Shown in pieces: positions 26,844-38,460 of a DNA stretch of 64,000 bases. The translations under genes were made by a program, and so were the position numbers. The notes under the pieces were generated by a model. The model was not told the DNA's origin and searched no databases. It saw only the letters and a program-made list of their open reading frames with translations. Position 1 is the stretch's first letter. Every line of letters starts with the position of its first letter. The stretch spans positions 186,001-250,000 of the forward strand of contig JACCIC010000035.1 of the NCBI GenBank assembly GCA_018907035.1, in the 5' to 3' direction. The DNA comes from Sycobia sp. Sy_11 (lineage: Eukaryota; Arthropoda; Insecta; Hymenoptera; Epichrysomallidae).

Positions 26844-27436
26844 GCATGTGCGCCCGCGCGTGGTACTAATGTCAACTCAAATAAGTGCCTCCTATTAATA
26901 ATTGAGGATCGCAATTTTGAGATAATATTCAAAAAAATGCAGTGGACACCTAGTGGCCGATGCTATAACTGACCGACTGCGCTAAAATTATTAACAAATA
27001 AAGATAACAGTAATAAACTGCCTAAGTTTCAGTGATTTTTTACTCTTCTATCATACTAAATGATAAACATAATTTAAAAATAAATTTATATCCATTTATG
27101 AACGAGCTAAATAAAGTGAACATATGCTCCATAAGTTGAAATTCCACTTATTCGATTTTAGAAAGTTTATCCGACCGCAACTCGTTTTGGCGCGTCGGTC
27201 GAGAGGCACAAGCTCACCGAGAGCTCGATTCGCGAATCTCTCGGCGCGCTCGAGCTCGAGGACAAGGTCGCGCGAGGCCGGGGCTGCGCCGGAAAACGGC
27301 GAAGACCGAGCACTGGCGCGAATCCAGCGCTCGCACGTGCACCACCCCTCCTCCCCCCCCCCGCGCCACAAGCCGCCCTCACCACCCTCGCCCCCTCCGA
27401 GCCAGCGGCCCCGGAAGCCGGCGCGCGGTCTCACTT

Positions 27437-27439
27437 ACC
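27437..27439 (-). other. Predicted minus-strand splice donor (CpG island 4)
   Basis: The complement reads CCCGTAG|GTAAGTGAGACC, matching the AG|GTAAGT consensus at every position. In DNA this GC-rich the match is unlikely to be background, but no acceptor or coding exon to the left has been identified. Confidence 0.5.
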
Positions 27440-28556
27440 TACGGGTGGGCCGAGGGGCTGCTCTCGTCGTCCGCTGGGCGGCCCGACGCTGAACGACTCC
27501 TGGCTTCCTCGTACACGAGGCAGCAGCTGCGCGCGTCCGCTGGCTGACCCGCGCCTCGAGCAACTGAGCAACCGGGCAACTGGCGACCGAGCAACCTCGG
27601 GGGCCTCGGCCGCGCGCGGAGCGGAGCAGGGGACCGAGGAGGCACTCGCGCTCGCTGGCGTTGGCGCGCTCGCGCCGCTTTCCCAAACAAGCGCGCGCGC
27701 CGAGGCGCAGGGCTCCCGTCCGGCCGCGACCGCCGAGCTAAACAATTATTGCCGAAACCAGCGGAAACATCGGGCCCGATTGTTTACACTCCCGGGTGCA
27801 CGCACGTGCAGCCGCGCTCGCGCGTTGCGACACTCGGCGCTGGCGGCGGCGTTGCGGCGGCGGCGGCGGCGGCGTTGTTGCGTCACCCTCGCTCGCCTCC
27901 CTGAGATGCGGGCGTTTCGCGGCGGCGGTCGGCGGTTCGCGGTTCGCGGGTCGCGGGTCGCGACGGCGGAGGTGGTGGCGGCGGCGGCGGCGGCGGCGGA
28001 GGCAGCGCTCGCGTGGGTGTGAACGTCCTCCGGGCAGCAGCGCGGCACTCTGACTGAGCGCGCGGCTCGCCTAGCCCGAGCATCGGCGCCTGGTCTAGCC
28101 GCGCTCGCGCGCGCGCGCGCGCTATCCTAGTCCCTCTCTACTGGCGGCGGTGGCGGCGGGCGCGCGGGCGGGCGGGGGGCGCGATCGCGCAAAGGCCATA
28201 GCCACGGCCGTCGACGCGCCGCCCGCCACCCGCCCGCCGCGCAGCCCCGCGGCCGGAGCGAGCGAGCGAGCGAGCGCGCCGACTCGCCGCCGCCGCCGAG
28301 CCGAGCGAAGGTGAAGCGCGCGCGCGCGCGCACGCGAAGAGCGAGGCTGCTGGAGGCCGCGGTGGCCGCGGCGAGTTCCTCCGCGACTTGTTTGCAAACA
28401 GCGCGCGACGCCGCCGTCTTTCGGGCCGCGCGGGGCCGCGTTGCGCAATCGCCGCGGCGCTCGCGCTCCGCGATCGGGAGCGTTTCGGCGTTTCGACACG
28501 CGGCGCCCGAGCCGGCGGCGAGACGAACCGAGATCCTGCCTGCTGTCTCCACCAAC

Positions 28557-28568
<12 letters not shown>

Positions 28569-28619
<51 letters not shown>
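28569..28619. repeat. TA microsatellite inside a CpG island
   Basis: About 25 TA units flanked directly by GC-rich DNA on the left. Confidence 0.95.
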
Positions 28620-28624
<5 letters not shown>

Positions 28625-28979
28625 CACGTATGCATGCACATGCTGTATGAATATATTCTCTGCAGATAAATATATAAATATATAAATATATTTATACGTT
28701 TCTCAACCTCCGACCTCGCGAAAACGCCCGACGAGTCGACGCGTTCGCGGCTAACCCGCGTCCGAGCGGGGCGATAGCGCCCTGCTCTCGGGGACTCGTA
28801 GCACGGCACCTGGGCTCTCGACCCCGAGCGCTCGGTGAAAGTTTCGCATTTTCTCCTACGAGGGTGCGCGTCGCTTCGTCTTCGCGCCCGCGGCTCCTAT
28901 TCGCTTTCGCTCTGACAGCAGCTATTCACCAGCGTCTATTCCGATCTCTGCTCTCTAAGATCCAGTAAATGAATATGTA

Positions 28980-30370
28980 CCAAATTAAAGTTCATGTTCG
29001 ATCATTTGATAATTTCAGCTTACATCACGTTAGTTCGATGTATATTTTTGTTTATATCACGAGTTAACGAAGTTCAGTTAATGAATAAGTAAAAAGTGAC
29101 TTGTATTAACTGAAACAATCTAATAAAATTCGTATAATCAATAACTTCATATGTGGGAAGTAAATAGAATTTTTAAAGCAGAAGTCTTATATGTTTTAGA
29201 AATAATATGATCGAAAGCGCATCCTTGAAAGTAAACAAGCATCTATCTATGAAAAGCACATTTTCGAGGATGTTCACCCGAAGGTGGGAAATCACGATTT
29301 AAATAATCGCCTAATAGAAATGAGCGAGGATGGTTATACTCTAAGATAATAAGTTACCTGCTGACTGCTGAATTTATAGAAATATGATAAAGTAAAAACT
29401 TCGCTTAAAGTCCGAGTTTTGTATTTCATTGTTTTCATATTAATGTTGAATAAATATTTAGAAATAATTTAGATTCATTTATTGATAAGTTCAATCGAGT
29501 TAATTTTCACAATAAGTTAAAAGTCCGCTTACTCGATTGACTAAAAATGAGAGTATAGATTTTTAGTATACGTCGACATTATCTTATTTTACAAACTGAT
29601 GATACATCATATTATTCTTTAGAACAAAAAAAAGTAATTTTACTATTTTTCCGCTGATTTATTATCGTTTTCGTTTCATATTTTTTAATTACATAATTTA
29701 TTGTCATATTTAATGAAAATTGTTATTGTACTTATTTTTTGTATACAAAGTACAAATATACATTAATATATCTATTCCACGTTCGAGCACGGTCGTTGGA
29801 ATATTTCACATGTTCGGTCAAAAGATGCATTTCTCAATTGAAATCACTCGCCGATAACATCGAAATAACTTAGTCGACGATTTCTAAAAATTCATTTACA
29901 ATTATTCCAGGCTTCCTGAATTACGATAATATAGCCAACAGAATTTGTTCTTAAGCTTCGATCTAATTACAAAAGCGTACGTACTCTCCGCCAGGAATTA
30001 TTTGATAAATTACGCATTGATCAGCGATCGCAAGGTGCAGAAAAAAATATTCGTAGGCAGACGCAATTTCTATGAGACCGATGTTTTCAAGATTAAGATT
30101 CAGTTATGTATATTAATATTAAATAGCGTGCAGAACTATTGGTGTTTAACAGCAAGAACAATGTACAATATAGTAATAGCAATAGTTTTCCTCGCGTATA
30201 AATTTAATATAGAGGTTATTGTAATATCATACGCATCGGAAGGAGCGAGTTTAACTTAAAGTGCAATAACGAAGCAGACATGTGTAAATATACGTAATAT
30301 AACGTTAAAATACAACTATTTACTACACGCGTATATTCTATTTACATATAAAAATGAAATGTTAACGTTG
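28980..30370. other. AT-rich spacer between islands
   Basis: No recognised gene. A + strand frame at 29945-30259 (104 codons) is not similar to any family I know and has AT-rich codon content like the surroundings. Confidence 0.55.
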
Positions 30371-30379
30371 TATTACGTT

Positions 30380-31300
30380 ACGTTGCATTATGCGATAAGC
30401 AAGTAGACGCTAATAAATCCGAATGAAAACGCCAGCGAATGCGTTCGAGTACAGATATTTCTCGGCTTTTCCACAATAGCAACTTTTTTCACGAACCAGA
30501 GGAAGATAGATATTATTTTTGCGCAAGTTATCGCGACGAGCGACAAATTATTACACGCGAAGAATAACTGTCGATTTTTACATACGCCCAAGGTCGGGCT
30601 CGTTGATGTAATATCTCGTCTTTTGCCTCGTGTGTTATAGATAACGCGGAAAGAAGGTGTGTTCGGAGCTGTACAAGGCTGTGTCGCAGCCGATCCGTCC
30701 GGCGGCGAATAAATACGTCGCGAATATTCATTCGCTCGCGAGTCGCGACCGACGGAGTCGGTTTCGCCCAAAGCTTACGGGTCTCGACGCGCCAGGGTAA
30801 TTCCACGATTTTTACGATGGCGCCGCGTGTTTCGGCTCGTTTCCGCGGGGACTTATCGAATTTTCAGAAAAATTGAGCCTGCGCTCGAATACACACCCGC
30901 CGGTGGCTCGTTCAGCTACTTTTCCAAACCAGAAATTTTCGTAACGACGTCTCGAGCCAGCTGGCTCGAGCTCTCCCGAACTGCCATTCTGCCGATCCGG
31001 CAATGGTCCTGTGTGCTCTTGCATATCCCGTTGTCCCTTTCCTCGTGCAATTTTCCATTTGGAATTGCCGCGGAATTGCGACGGACGCGCTCGTTTTAGG
31101 AACCTTAGCTTCGCTGAAACGATCGGTTCTTCGACCCTGAAGACTCGCCTTCACCCAGTGATACAGAGACGCTACGAGCCGACCGACTCAGCAGTCAAGG
31201 TCGCTCGGCGTATGGCATCGACGCAAACCCTGACACACATAACTGGGACACCTTTACTCTCCGCTCAACCTGAACTTGAACGCGCCACTCGCACTTTCAC
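30380..31300. promoter_or_regulatory. CpG-rich block 5
   Basis: A moderately GC-rich stretch with CpG and overlapping frames on both strands (up to 127 codons), none with a recognisable motif. It holds a near-palindromic CTCGAGCCAGCTGGCTCGAG at 30951-30970. Probably regulatory. Confidence 0.3.
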
Positions 31301-31476
31301 TCGTTTTTTTTCTTTTTTTTTTCTTTTTTTTTTTTACCAATCAATAGCGCGGCTTCAATGACTTTTCAGATTTTCCTTATCCTTACCCAATGTAAAAGCA
31401 TTGCAGTAAGCTGTAACTTGTAAAAGGACTCGAAGAGAAACGAAAACTGAGCGAACGGCCAATGGCCATCGATATG

Positions 31477-31741
31477 CGTGCGTGCGTGTGTGTGTGTGTG
31501 TATGTGTGTATATATGTATGCGCGCGCTCGCGCTCGCGTGTGGGTCTCTGTGTGTATGCATATATAATAAAAATAAATATAAAGTAAGCAAAAAAGGAAT
31601 GTTGTTATTCGTATAGAGGCAGAGCACGATGACCGATGAGCCACGTGTTAACGTAACAAAAACTGGTTTGATTATCGAAAATAAGCTCGCCAAGCCAAAT
31701 TGATCACGGGAAGGTAAAGAAAAAGAGAGAAAAATAATGTA

Positions 31742-31787
<46 letters not shown>
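31477..31787. repeat. TG/CG and TA microsatellites
   Basis: CGTG/TG units (31477-31515) and a TA run (31745-31787), with a short CGCGCTCG patch in between. Tyr-Ile and Thr-His frames across them are artefacts. Confidence 0.9.
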
Positions 31788-31789
<2 letters not shown>

Positions 31790-31968
31790 TTTACAAATAA
31801 ATAACAACATCTGAAACTCGCGAGATTGAGATTTCTCGAAATGTCCTTAACAATTGAAGTATTAACAGCAACATCCTTCTATAAAATTTACATAAATACA
31901 TTGGATGAATGATGAACTAATTTTTCGAGTAGAGTGCAGGTTCAAGAGTAAATAATTTTCTATCTCTA

Positions 31969-32023
31969 TACACACACACCGACACACACACACACCGACA
32001 CACACCGACACACACACACACAT
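31969..32023. repeat. CA microsatellite with CACCGA variants
   Basis: A CA run with interspersed CCGACA variants, giving an irregular minisatellite-like pattern. Confidence 0.9.
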
Positions 32024-32884
32024 GGGTACACAGTAGCAGAAGTATTTATAATTCTAATCTAATAATTTATAATAAAATTTTAAATAGTAATATATAAATT
32101 AGTAAAATGCGTAAGATAAGATTGATGAATTGGTTAAAATAAGAGTGTAATTCTAAGAATAATATTGGAATTGACTAGGTTCGTGCTTTCTTTACGAATA
32201 TTTGAAAGAAATAGTCTTTGAACTTTTAGAAATACGAGATGTTGCCCACCTCGAATCATCCGCCACAACTACCAATATAGTCCAATATAAATAATTAGTG
32301 CGCGATAACGGACCGGCAATTACGTTGACAACAAGTACATTAGATTAAGCGAAAAAAAGACGATTTCATTAGGTCACCGAGCGCTAGGACTGACGCAGGA
32401 TCAGACTCGCAAAATAGAGGAACGGGGGAAAAATGACGAAGGACAGAAATAACGAGCGTTATCCGCGAAAGATTCGCGTCGGCGTGAACGCCCACCGGAG
32501 CGCAAGGCGAGTCGCCGAGCTTTCCTCCCTACCACCGCTGGGGAATCTGCCGAGTTTATCGGCTCGGACAGCCTACTTCTTGGCTCCCCTAACGCGCTCG
32601 GTTTTTTCATCGCGACGCGTATCGCGCTCGCAGGGCTGCAGCGGCGCCGCTCGCTCGCTCGCTCGCTCGCTCGCTGGCAACTCGCGCGCGCCGAGGCCCG
32701 CGATCTAGCCGGGCGCGAGCCGGGCGAGAAAGTAGCGCGTGCAGGGGCAGGGGCACGGACGCGGGCTCGCGGGCTCCGGAGCGCGCGGGGAGAAAGGAGT
32801 CGCGACGGGCGGCGGCGGGCGAGAAGGAAAGGCCGATGCCCGCTGACCCGCGCGCTCGCTGGAGAAAGTTGCAGCGGGAGACTT

Positions 32885-32887
32885 ACT
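32885..32887 (-). other. Predicted minus-strand splice donor (CpG island 6)
   Basis: The complement reads CTAGAAA|GTAAGTCTCCC, with a full GTAAGT. The exon to the right would be a non-coding leader. Confidence 0.4.
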
Positions 32888-33067
32888 TTCTAGCGATTCC
32901 GCGCGCGCGCGCGCGATGCAATCACCCGAGCAGAGCGCAGCGGCCGCGATCGCGCGGGGAAAATTCCGCGGAGCCGCGCGGCGGCGAAAGTCGCGGGTGC
33001 AGCTCCCGCGGGCTCCCGGAGCCCGGCCGTCGTGACGTGGTGGAGCGCGGCGCGGCCGGCGCGGCCG

Positions 33068-33075
33068 TGACGTCA
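33068..33075. promoter_or_regulatory. Consensus CRE (TGACGTCA)
   Basis: Perfect 8-base palindrome bound by CREB/ATF-family bZIP proteins in animals, in a CpG island. Two TGACG half-sites lie within 40 bases. Binding is inferred from the motif alone. Confidence 0.6.
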
Positions 33076-33719
33076 CTCGCCCGATGACGCGTGGTCAACC
33101 GCGGTCAATGCACCGCGGGTGCGCGCGCGCGCGCGCGCCCGAGCCTCGGCGGTGGGGGGCCGCGGTGCGGAGGCAGCCCTTCTCTCCCCCCCCCCGGCCG
33201 CTCTTGCGCCCCGGCCGCCCCTCGTCCCGCGGGCGCTCGCGGGTGCGTGTATTTTAAACGCCGCCACAGCCGCCGGAGCCGCCCGCCTCGCCAGCGGCTC
33301 CTCCGCGCGTCCGCGGGCCCAGCGGCTTTCGAGGCGGCTCCCGAGGCAGTTTTCCAACGGCCGGTCGTCGGCCCCGCCCGACGCTTTGGCCCTCGGCGCG
33401 GTCGCGGGGCGTCGGGAGGCGCCGGGCGCCCGTCGGAGCCAGGCCTCGCCGTGCCGTCGGGGCGGCCCCTCGGCACCACGAGCGAGGCAGAGGGGAACAG
33501 CGCGAAGAGGCGCCGGGATTCCCGAGGGCGACGCAGCGGGCGCGAGCGGGCCATCGCGTCGTGTTCTATTCTCAGCGGCGTCGTCCGCGTGGCCGCGCTC
33601 GCGACCGCCTACGGAGCGTTACGGCACATTGGTCTCGGATCGTGCAAAAAGGGCTTAGAAATCCGGCTGCAACTTGATTTTCGAGGAAAAAAATTAGTAA
33701 ATAATTGAAACATATGGTT

Positions 33720-36679
33720 GAAGTAATGAGGATTAGAGAACAGGTGCATTAATTATATAATGTGATTTGTGGAAAGAACTGCAAACAACTCGTTGAGTGA
33801 ACGATTAAAAAAACAATTGAAAGACAATCACTTCTTCGGTACAATTTGTCAAATATCCTTGCTTGAATTTGGCAAAAAAAAAACTTTCTATGTGGTTTGA
33901 TGAGCTGAATGTAAATTTGGTACTACTACATATTTATGGCGTCAAAATATATTGAAATATTGTTGCATTTGTTTCGCTAGTTTCGTTAAAGTATGTTACA
34001 TGTCCTACTGATGAAGCGTGTTTCAATTGATGTGCCTTAAAAAATATTATTTTCGAAAATAAAAAACATACGGCTCAGAAAATGTATTTCGATGTAATCT
34101 AATTTCTGTAAATGATTTCTGTTTGAAGTAATTTTTTGTTCTTATTTTCTCTTTTCCAAGATATTTACGATAAATCATAGTTCTTTCATAGTTTTTGCCA
34201 TTATAATTAAATCTGCGCTTATTTTAATTATCGCATTAACATATTCGAATACATGGAAATTGACTGTCAATTTAATATTTACGTTTGAAGGGCCATCGCT
34301 TTCGAAAACCCATTCTTATTTGAGCTCCTGTGCATTAGATATTATCGTTTCTCGTCTCTTCGGCTACCTATTAATATTAAAAAAAATTCTTACTAGACGA
34401 CTCGAAGGCCTTTTTCACGATTAAAAATCACTGCACTCCTTACAAATCGGTCGTTTTACCTCAATGCCTCTCGTTAAAACGACAATTAGAACTAATTTTT
34501 CTCCTTTACTTCCTTAACTAGCCTACCTAGGCACCAAATATGCATCGGTCATCGCTATGATTCGCTTTAATCCAAAACAACGCTGTCCCCGTAAATCCGT
34601 AAATAGTGCTGATAAAACATTTCTTTTTTACGATCTTTTGTATAAGAGACATAATGATTATTTGTCGTTTAGAGAAAGAAAAAAATTTGATCGGACGTTT
34701 CAAAATGAAATTTCATAGAAACCAGTCAAAAATGGTAGAGACTGATAGAATAAGATCTTACAAGATACATTTTAATAAAATTTCAAAATCATCTCTGTAT
34801 GTAAAACGCACAATTGTGCTGAATATTGTAAGAAGTGATTAATTAATTAATTCATCGTTTAATAAAAAATTACTGTACCTAATCTGCATAAAATTTAAAT
34901 AGTAAGTAGTATTAGTACTTTGAAAAAAGATAATTCAGCTTCCATCGAGAGTTATTAGCTGAATAAGCGCCCGAAGTAAAGATCTTAGGAGCTTATCTAT
35001 TTATAATCTAAGAAATGGGGCCCCAGTTTTCTGTCACAATGTCAGGAGAATTTCGAAAGTTCAGTTCGTGTCAATTCTTTGATATTATGGCAACATTATT
35101 TTGGAAATAAAAAAATTATCAGAAATTAAGAAATGCTTGAGTAACAATCGAGTATTTAATTATTCATATTAGTTTATATGGTATTTTAAAATTAAAATAC
35201 GCATGCTCTATAGTAGTAAGTAACGCGTTAATTTTATTTGCTATCCTTGCCGTTCACACTACGGAACTATCAAAATTGTATTGAACCGACCGTGTTGAAA
35301 GTAAAAATACAGAATGCCAAATGTTATGAAATAAAGATATAGGATTTCAACAACCCCCTGTTTTCGCCTACCTAGCCGAATAATGCTTGCTTCCATGGGC
35401 TCTCAAATTTTGATATTATCGTAACGATTAACAATTGCCGTATACCATTATGTAAGAATTGAGTTTTGGAAATGGGCCAGCTAAATGCTGCAATCGAAAA
35501 ATCATAATGCTTATCGTAAGGTTTAATTCTTTTCTGGTATACGTATACTCAAAACGTTATAGATGTCACAGAATATGACGATCGCTTACAAAAAATTCAA
35601 GCACATCTATATGAGATAAAAAATGCAAATGATGTATCTAGGCATATGGGCCTCAAAATAAATAGAGAACACACATACATACATATACACACAGGTCTTT
35701 TTAAATAGGTTAAAGTTAAATCCAAAAAAATATTGTTTGCGCAGAAAGCACTTCTAAGTAAATGTGTAAAATCAAATGATCCATTCTCAATGGTGTATAA
35801 GTAGGCTATTTATCAGAAACCTTCGGAAAAATAAGGGATAGCCACCAAGGAAGACCGATTATTCTTTACCAAGTCATAAGCGAGATTTCAGAGATCGGTT
35901 CACACGAGAGTCTTTTCAAAAAGTCAAAAACAATGAATTCATGTATCTTCTGCTATAAATCACTGATTTAGCATCCAATGAATGCTTTTTATTTAAGCAC
36001 ATTAAAACTCAATTACGAGGTCAACATTTATCTACGTCCAAAATAGTGCTTATAATGCGATTAATAAGCGTTTTTAAAGTAACTTGAAAATTCATTGGAG
36101 TGTATGCAACTATATTTTTTTATTTTCGTGCAGAATATTTTAAACACCAATAAAGCCATTATCCATGATTAACTTGTTTTCTTTTTCTATTAACTAAATA
36201 TAAAAGGTCGCTCTTTTATATACTTTTTTAATACATATACACATATACACGTCCACATACGCATTATAAATATATTTTTTAACATTTTTTTATGTTTGGC
36301 TATTGATCTGAAATTTTCTCATTTTAACTAAAGTATATAAATAAACATATAATTCTTTTTGTTTTACTTACTTACTAATTCTTTTCAGTTTCAAACAAAA
36401 TAAAATAGCTTCTGTTCAAAAGAAATATGACAACCTTACACTTTATTCCATCCATTAAATCGACTTTCAGCTTCATTTTCACTTTCCTATACAGCGCAAA
36501 TTTAATGCGTATCAAATGTACGTGTTATAATTAATTTTAAAACCTTCAACTTTGTGAACCATATTCAAACTCCCCGAATACGCATTTTACACAATATCCG
36601 ATAATTATGTAAAGGATTCAAATTATACACATTATTCATTAACATTTTAAGACTGAAAATTTACCCAAGCTTCATACAA

Positions 36680-36737
<58 letters not shown>

Positions 36738-37330
36738 TTTAATTAATTAATAAATCCAAAAACTTGTAAAAAAAAGCAGTTTGACTTAAGTTATCGTGAG
36801 GTAAACTATTTTAGAATTGAAGTATTGGCCGACCACATATTTAAATTTTATTTTTTTAATTAATAGTGCTAGGTTATAAAAATGATCAGTAGTGATCAGT
36901 AGAGCTTCGAATAATTTTTTTTGCGAGTTTCTCTTTAAGACCAGAGACATATTGAAATACCTAAACTATTATTTACATATTTTATTGTGTAAATTTTAAT
37001 TACTTTAGCATACTGCAAATATTTAATGAATAAATTAAAGCTAGATTTCATTTTTCAAGTAAAAGAATGAGACACAAAAGTAGTAGCTTATTTCTCGTTA
37101 CATTATTTGTCATCGTACTAAAAGAGTGTTTAAAATAATTTCACGAAGTATGCAAATTTAATTTTATTTTGAAATATTTTGGATTTGTTTGCATTGTAAT
37201 CTAGAAACGAGGGTTGGAAACGAAAAAGGAGTTAAAATCAGAATATATCTATACATGCATACATGCATATATACATACATATATACATACGCCTTCATAT
37301 TAAAATATTTTTGCTCTGGATAAGTAAAAA
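33720..37330. other. AT-rich spacer between islands 6 and 7
   Basis: No gene recognised. It contains a TA tract (36683-36733) and short ATAC-type runs near 35670-35690 and 37250-37290. A + strand frame at 34606-34842 (78 codons) has no known motif. Confidence 0.6.
36683..36733. repeat. TA microsatellite
   Basis: About 25 TA units; AAGCTT occurs near both flanks. Confidence 0.95.
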
Positions 37331-37369
37331 TGGTAATATGGAGATGGGAGAAAAGACGAGCGTCGCTAA

Positions 37370-38460
37370 AGTGCCAGAATGAAAAAAGAGTAAAACGAAG
37401 GATATAAGACCCGATGGTGCGAGGATAAGTGCGCGATGCTAAAGAAAAAATATAGGAAAAATCTAGGGATCGGACGGGGTGAAGGAGTGGGAATCGGTGC
37501 GGCGAGGTCCGCAGGTAGGTCTCGGGGGTAGGCTGTGGACAATGTCGCTCTTGCTCTCCTTCTCCTTCTCTTTCTTTGAACTCGGCACGAGGCGCGAGGC
37601 GCGAGGCGCGAGGCGCGGATGCGCGCCGCGGTCAGAGACCCCGCAGGGCTATACGCACAAACAATAACAGCATTTCCCACTCACTGCGGGCCCGGCCGGG
37701 CTCTTATCTCGAGCCGATGCTCGGCAATGGACGGAAGGGACGCCCCGCGAGCCAGCCAGTGCGCGCAGGGCCGAGGCCCCGCCCGAGCCCGGGGTGACGA
37801 CGCGCCGCTCGCTCGCGGGAGGGGCCGACGGGGCCCGGACGCTTTAGAAAACTCACCGATCGGCACAGCTCGGTTGGCGGACATCCGACACAAGACGAGC
37901 GTCGGGGGCGAGGCGGCGAACTTGCACGGCGGGCCGCGCGGCCGCAAGCTTACGCAATCTAGGATTTAGCACTGCGCGCCGAGCGAGGCCGGAGCCCTGG
38001 CGACGTCCCGGCGACTGCACGTGGTGGCGCGGGCCGGTTCTGGCGGACGTGCGGCTCGGACGCGCGAGCGACCGCGGGTGCGCGCGGAGCAACGGCAGTA
38101 GGCGCGTTTGCGTCTCGCGGACTGGCGGACGCGCGTTCGACTGAAGCGGCGCGGGCAGCGGCGCGGGCAGCGGCCCGGCGTGCGGCCACGGCGTTGCAGC
38201 AGACGGCCCGAGTCGGTCTTCCCTCTCTTTCTCGCCTTGGCCGCCTTCGGCCCGTCCCTTCTTTTGGCGCCCTTTTGCGCTTCCTTTTTCGCGGCTCGCT
38301 TTTCGCGCTCCGTCCCATAGGTTTCTCAAAGTCCGCGCGAATCGAGCGGGCTGCGCCGTAATGGGTATCGAATTGTCTCGATGGCGTTCTTGAATCAGTG
38401 CGGCTTGCTTCCGATCGACCTTTCTCAAAGAACCCTTACATTTCATCTTCGACGATTTAC
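37370..38460 (-). promoter_or_regulatory. CpG island 7 with a minus-strand splice donor
   Basis: GC-rich island with a GAGGCGC minisatellite (37589-37617). The minus strand carries GATCG|GTGAGTTTT, ending a candidate exon at 37857. A 197-codon minus-strand frame (38446 to 37853) runs across that donor, but its composition (Arg/Ala/Pro) and the overlapping frames argue against coding. On the + strand CAG|GTAGGT (exon end 37513) is another possible donor. Confidence 0.4.
37855..37857 (-). other. Predicted minus-strand splice donor (CpG island 7)
   Basis: The complement reads GCCGATCG|GTGAGTTTTC, a good match to the donor consensus. It is the third such donor on the same strand, each in a different CpG island. 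Confidence 0.45.

Larger units (their letters stand above)
27170..28960 (-). promoter_or_regulatory. CpG island 4 with a minus-strand splice donor
   Basis: The strongest GC island of the window, with CGG runs (27848-27875 and 27970-28002), GAGC repeats (28256-28277) and CG runs. On the minus strand GTAG|GTAAGTGA gives a near-perfect donor, with the exon ending at 27439. The sequence to its right would be a GC-rich non-coding first exon transcribed leftwards. Many frames overlap on both strands; all are low-complexity Ala/Arg/Pro. A TA microsatellite (28569-28619) splits the island. Confidence 0.45.
32400..33660 (-). promoter_or_regulatory. CpG island 6 with CRE cluster and minus-strand donor
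   Basis: GC-rich island with CGCT repeats (32648-32675) and CG runs. It contains a full palindromic CRE, TGACGTCA, at 33068-33075 and two further TGACG half-sites at 33033-33037 and 33085-33089. A minus-strand donor, GAAA|GTAAGT, ends an exon at 32887. TTTTAAA at 33251-33257 could serve as a weak TATA-like element. Together these suggest a CREB/ATF-responsive promoter firing leftwards. Frames of up to 205 codons are low complexity and are not called. Confidence 0.45.

Noticed and set aside
27096..28809. Many frames of 60-223 codons in CpG island 4, including a 223-codon minus-strand frame
   Set aside because: The longest one runs straight through a TA microsatellite. All are low complexity and mutually overlapping. 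Leader exons are more likely than coding.
33091..33708. 205-codon + strand frame in CpG island 6
   Set aside because: Gly/Arg/Ala/Pro-rich, overlapped by an equally long frame on the other strand, no family motif.
37853..38446. 197-codon minus-strand frame in CpG island 7
   Set aside because: Composition is biased (Arg, Ala, Pro), it crosses a good splice donor, and it has no recognisable domain.
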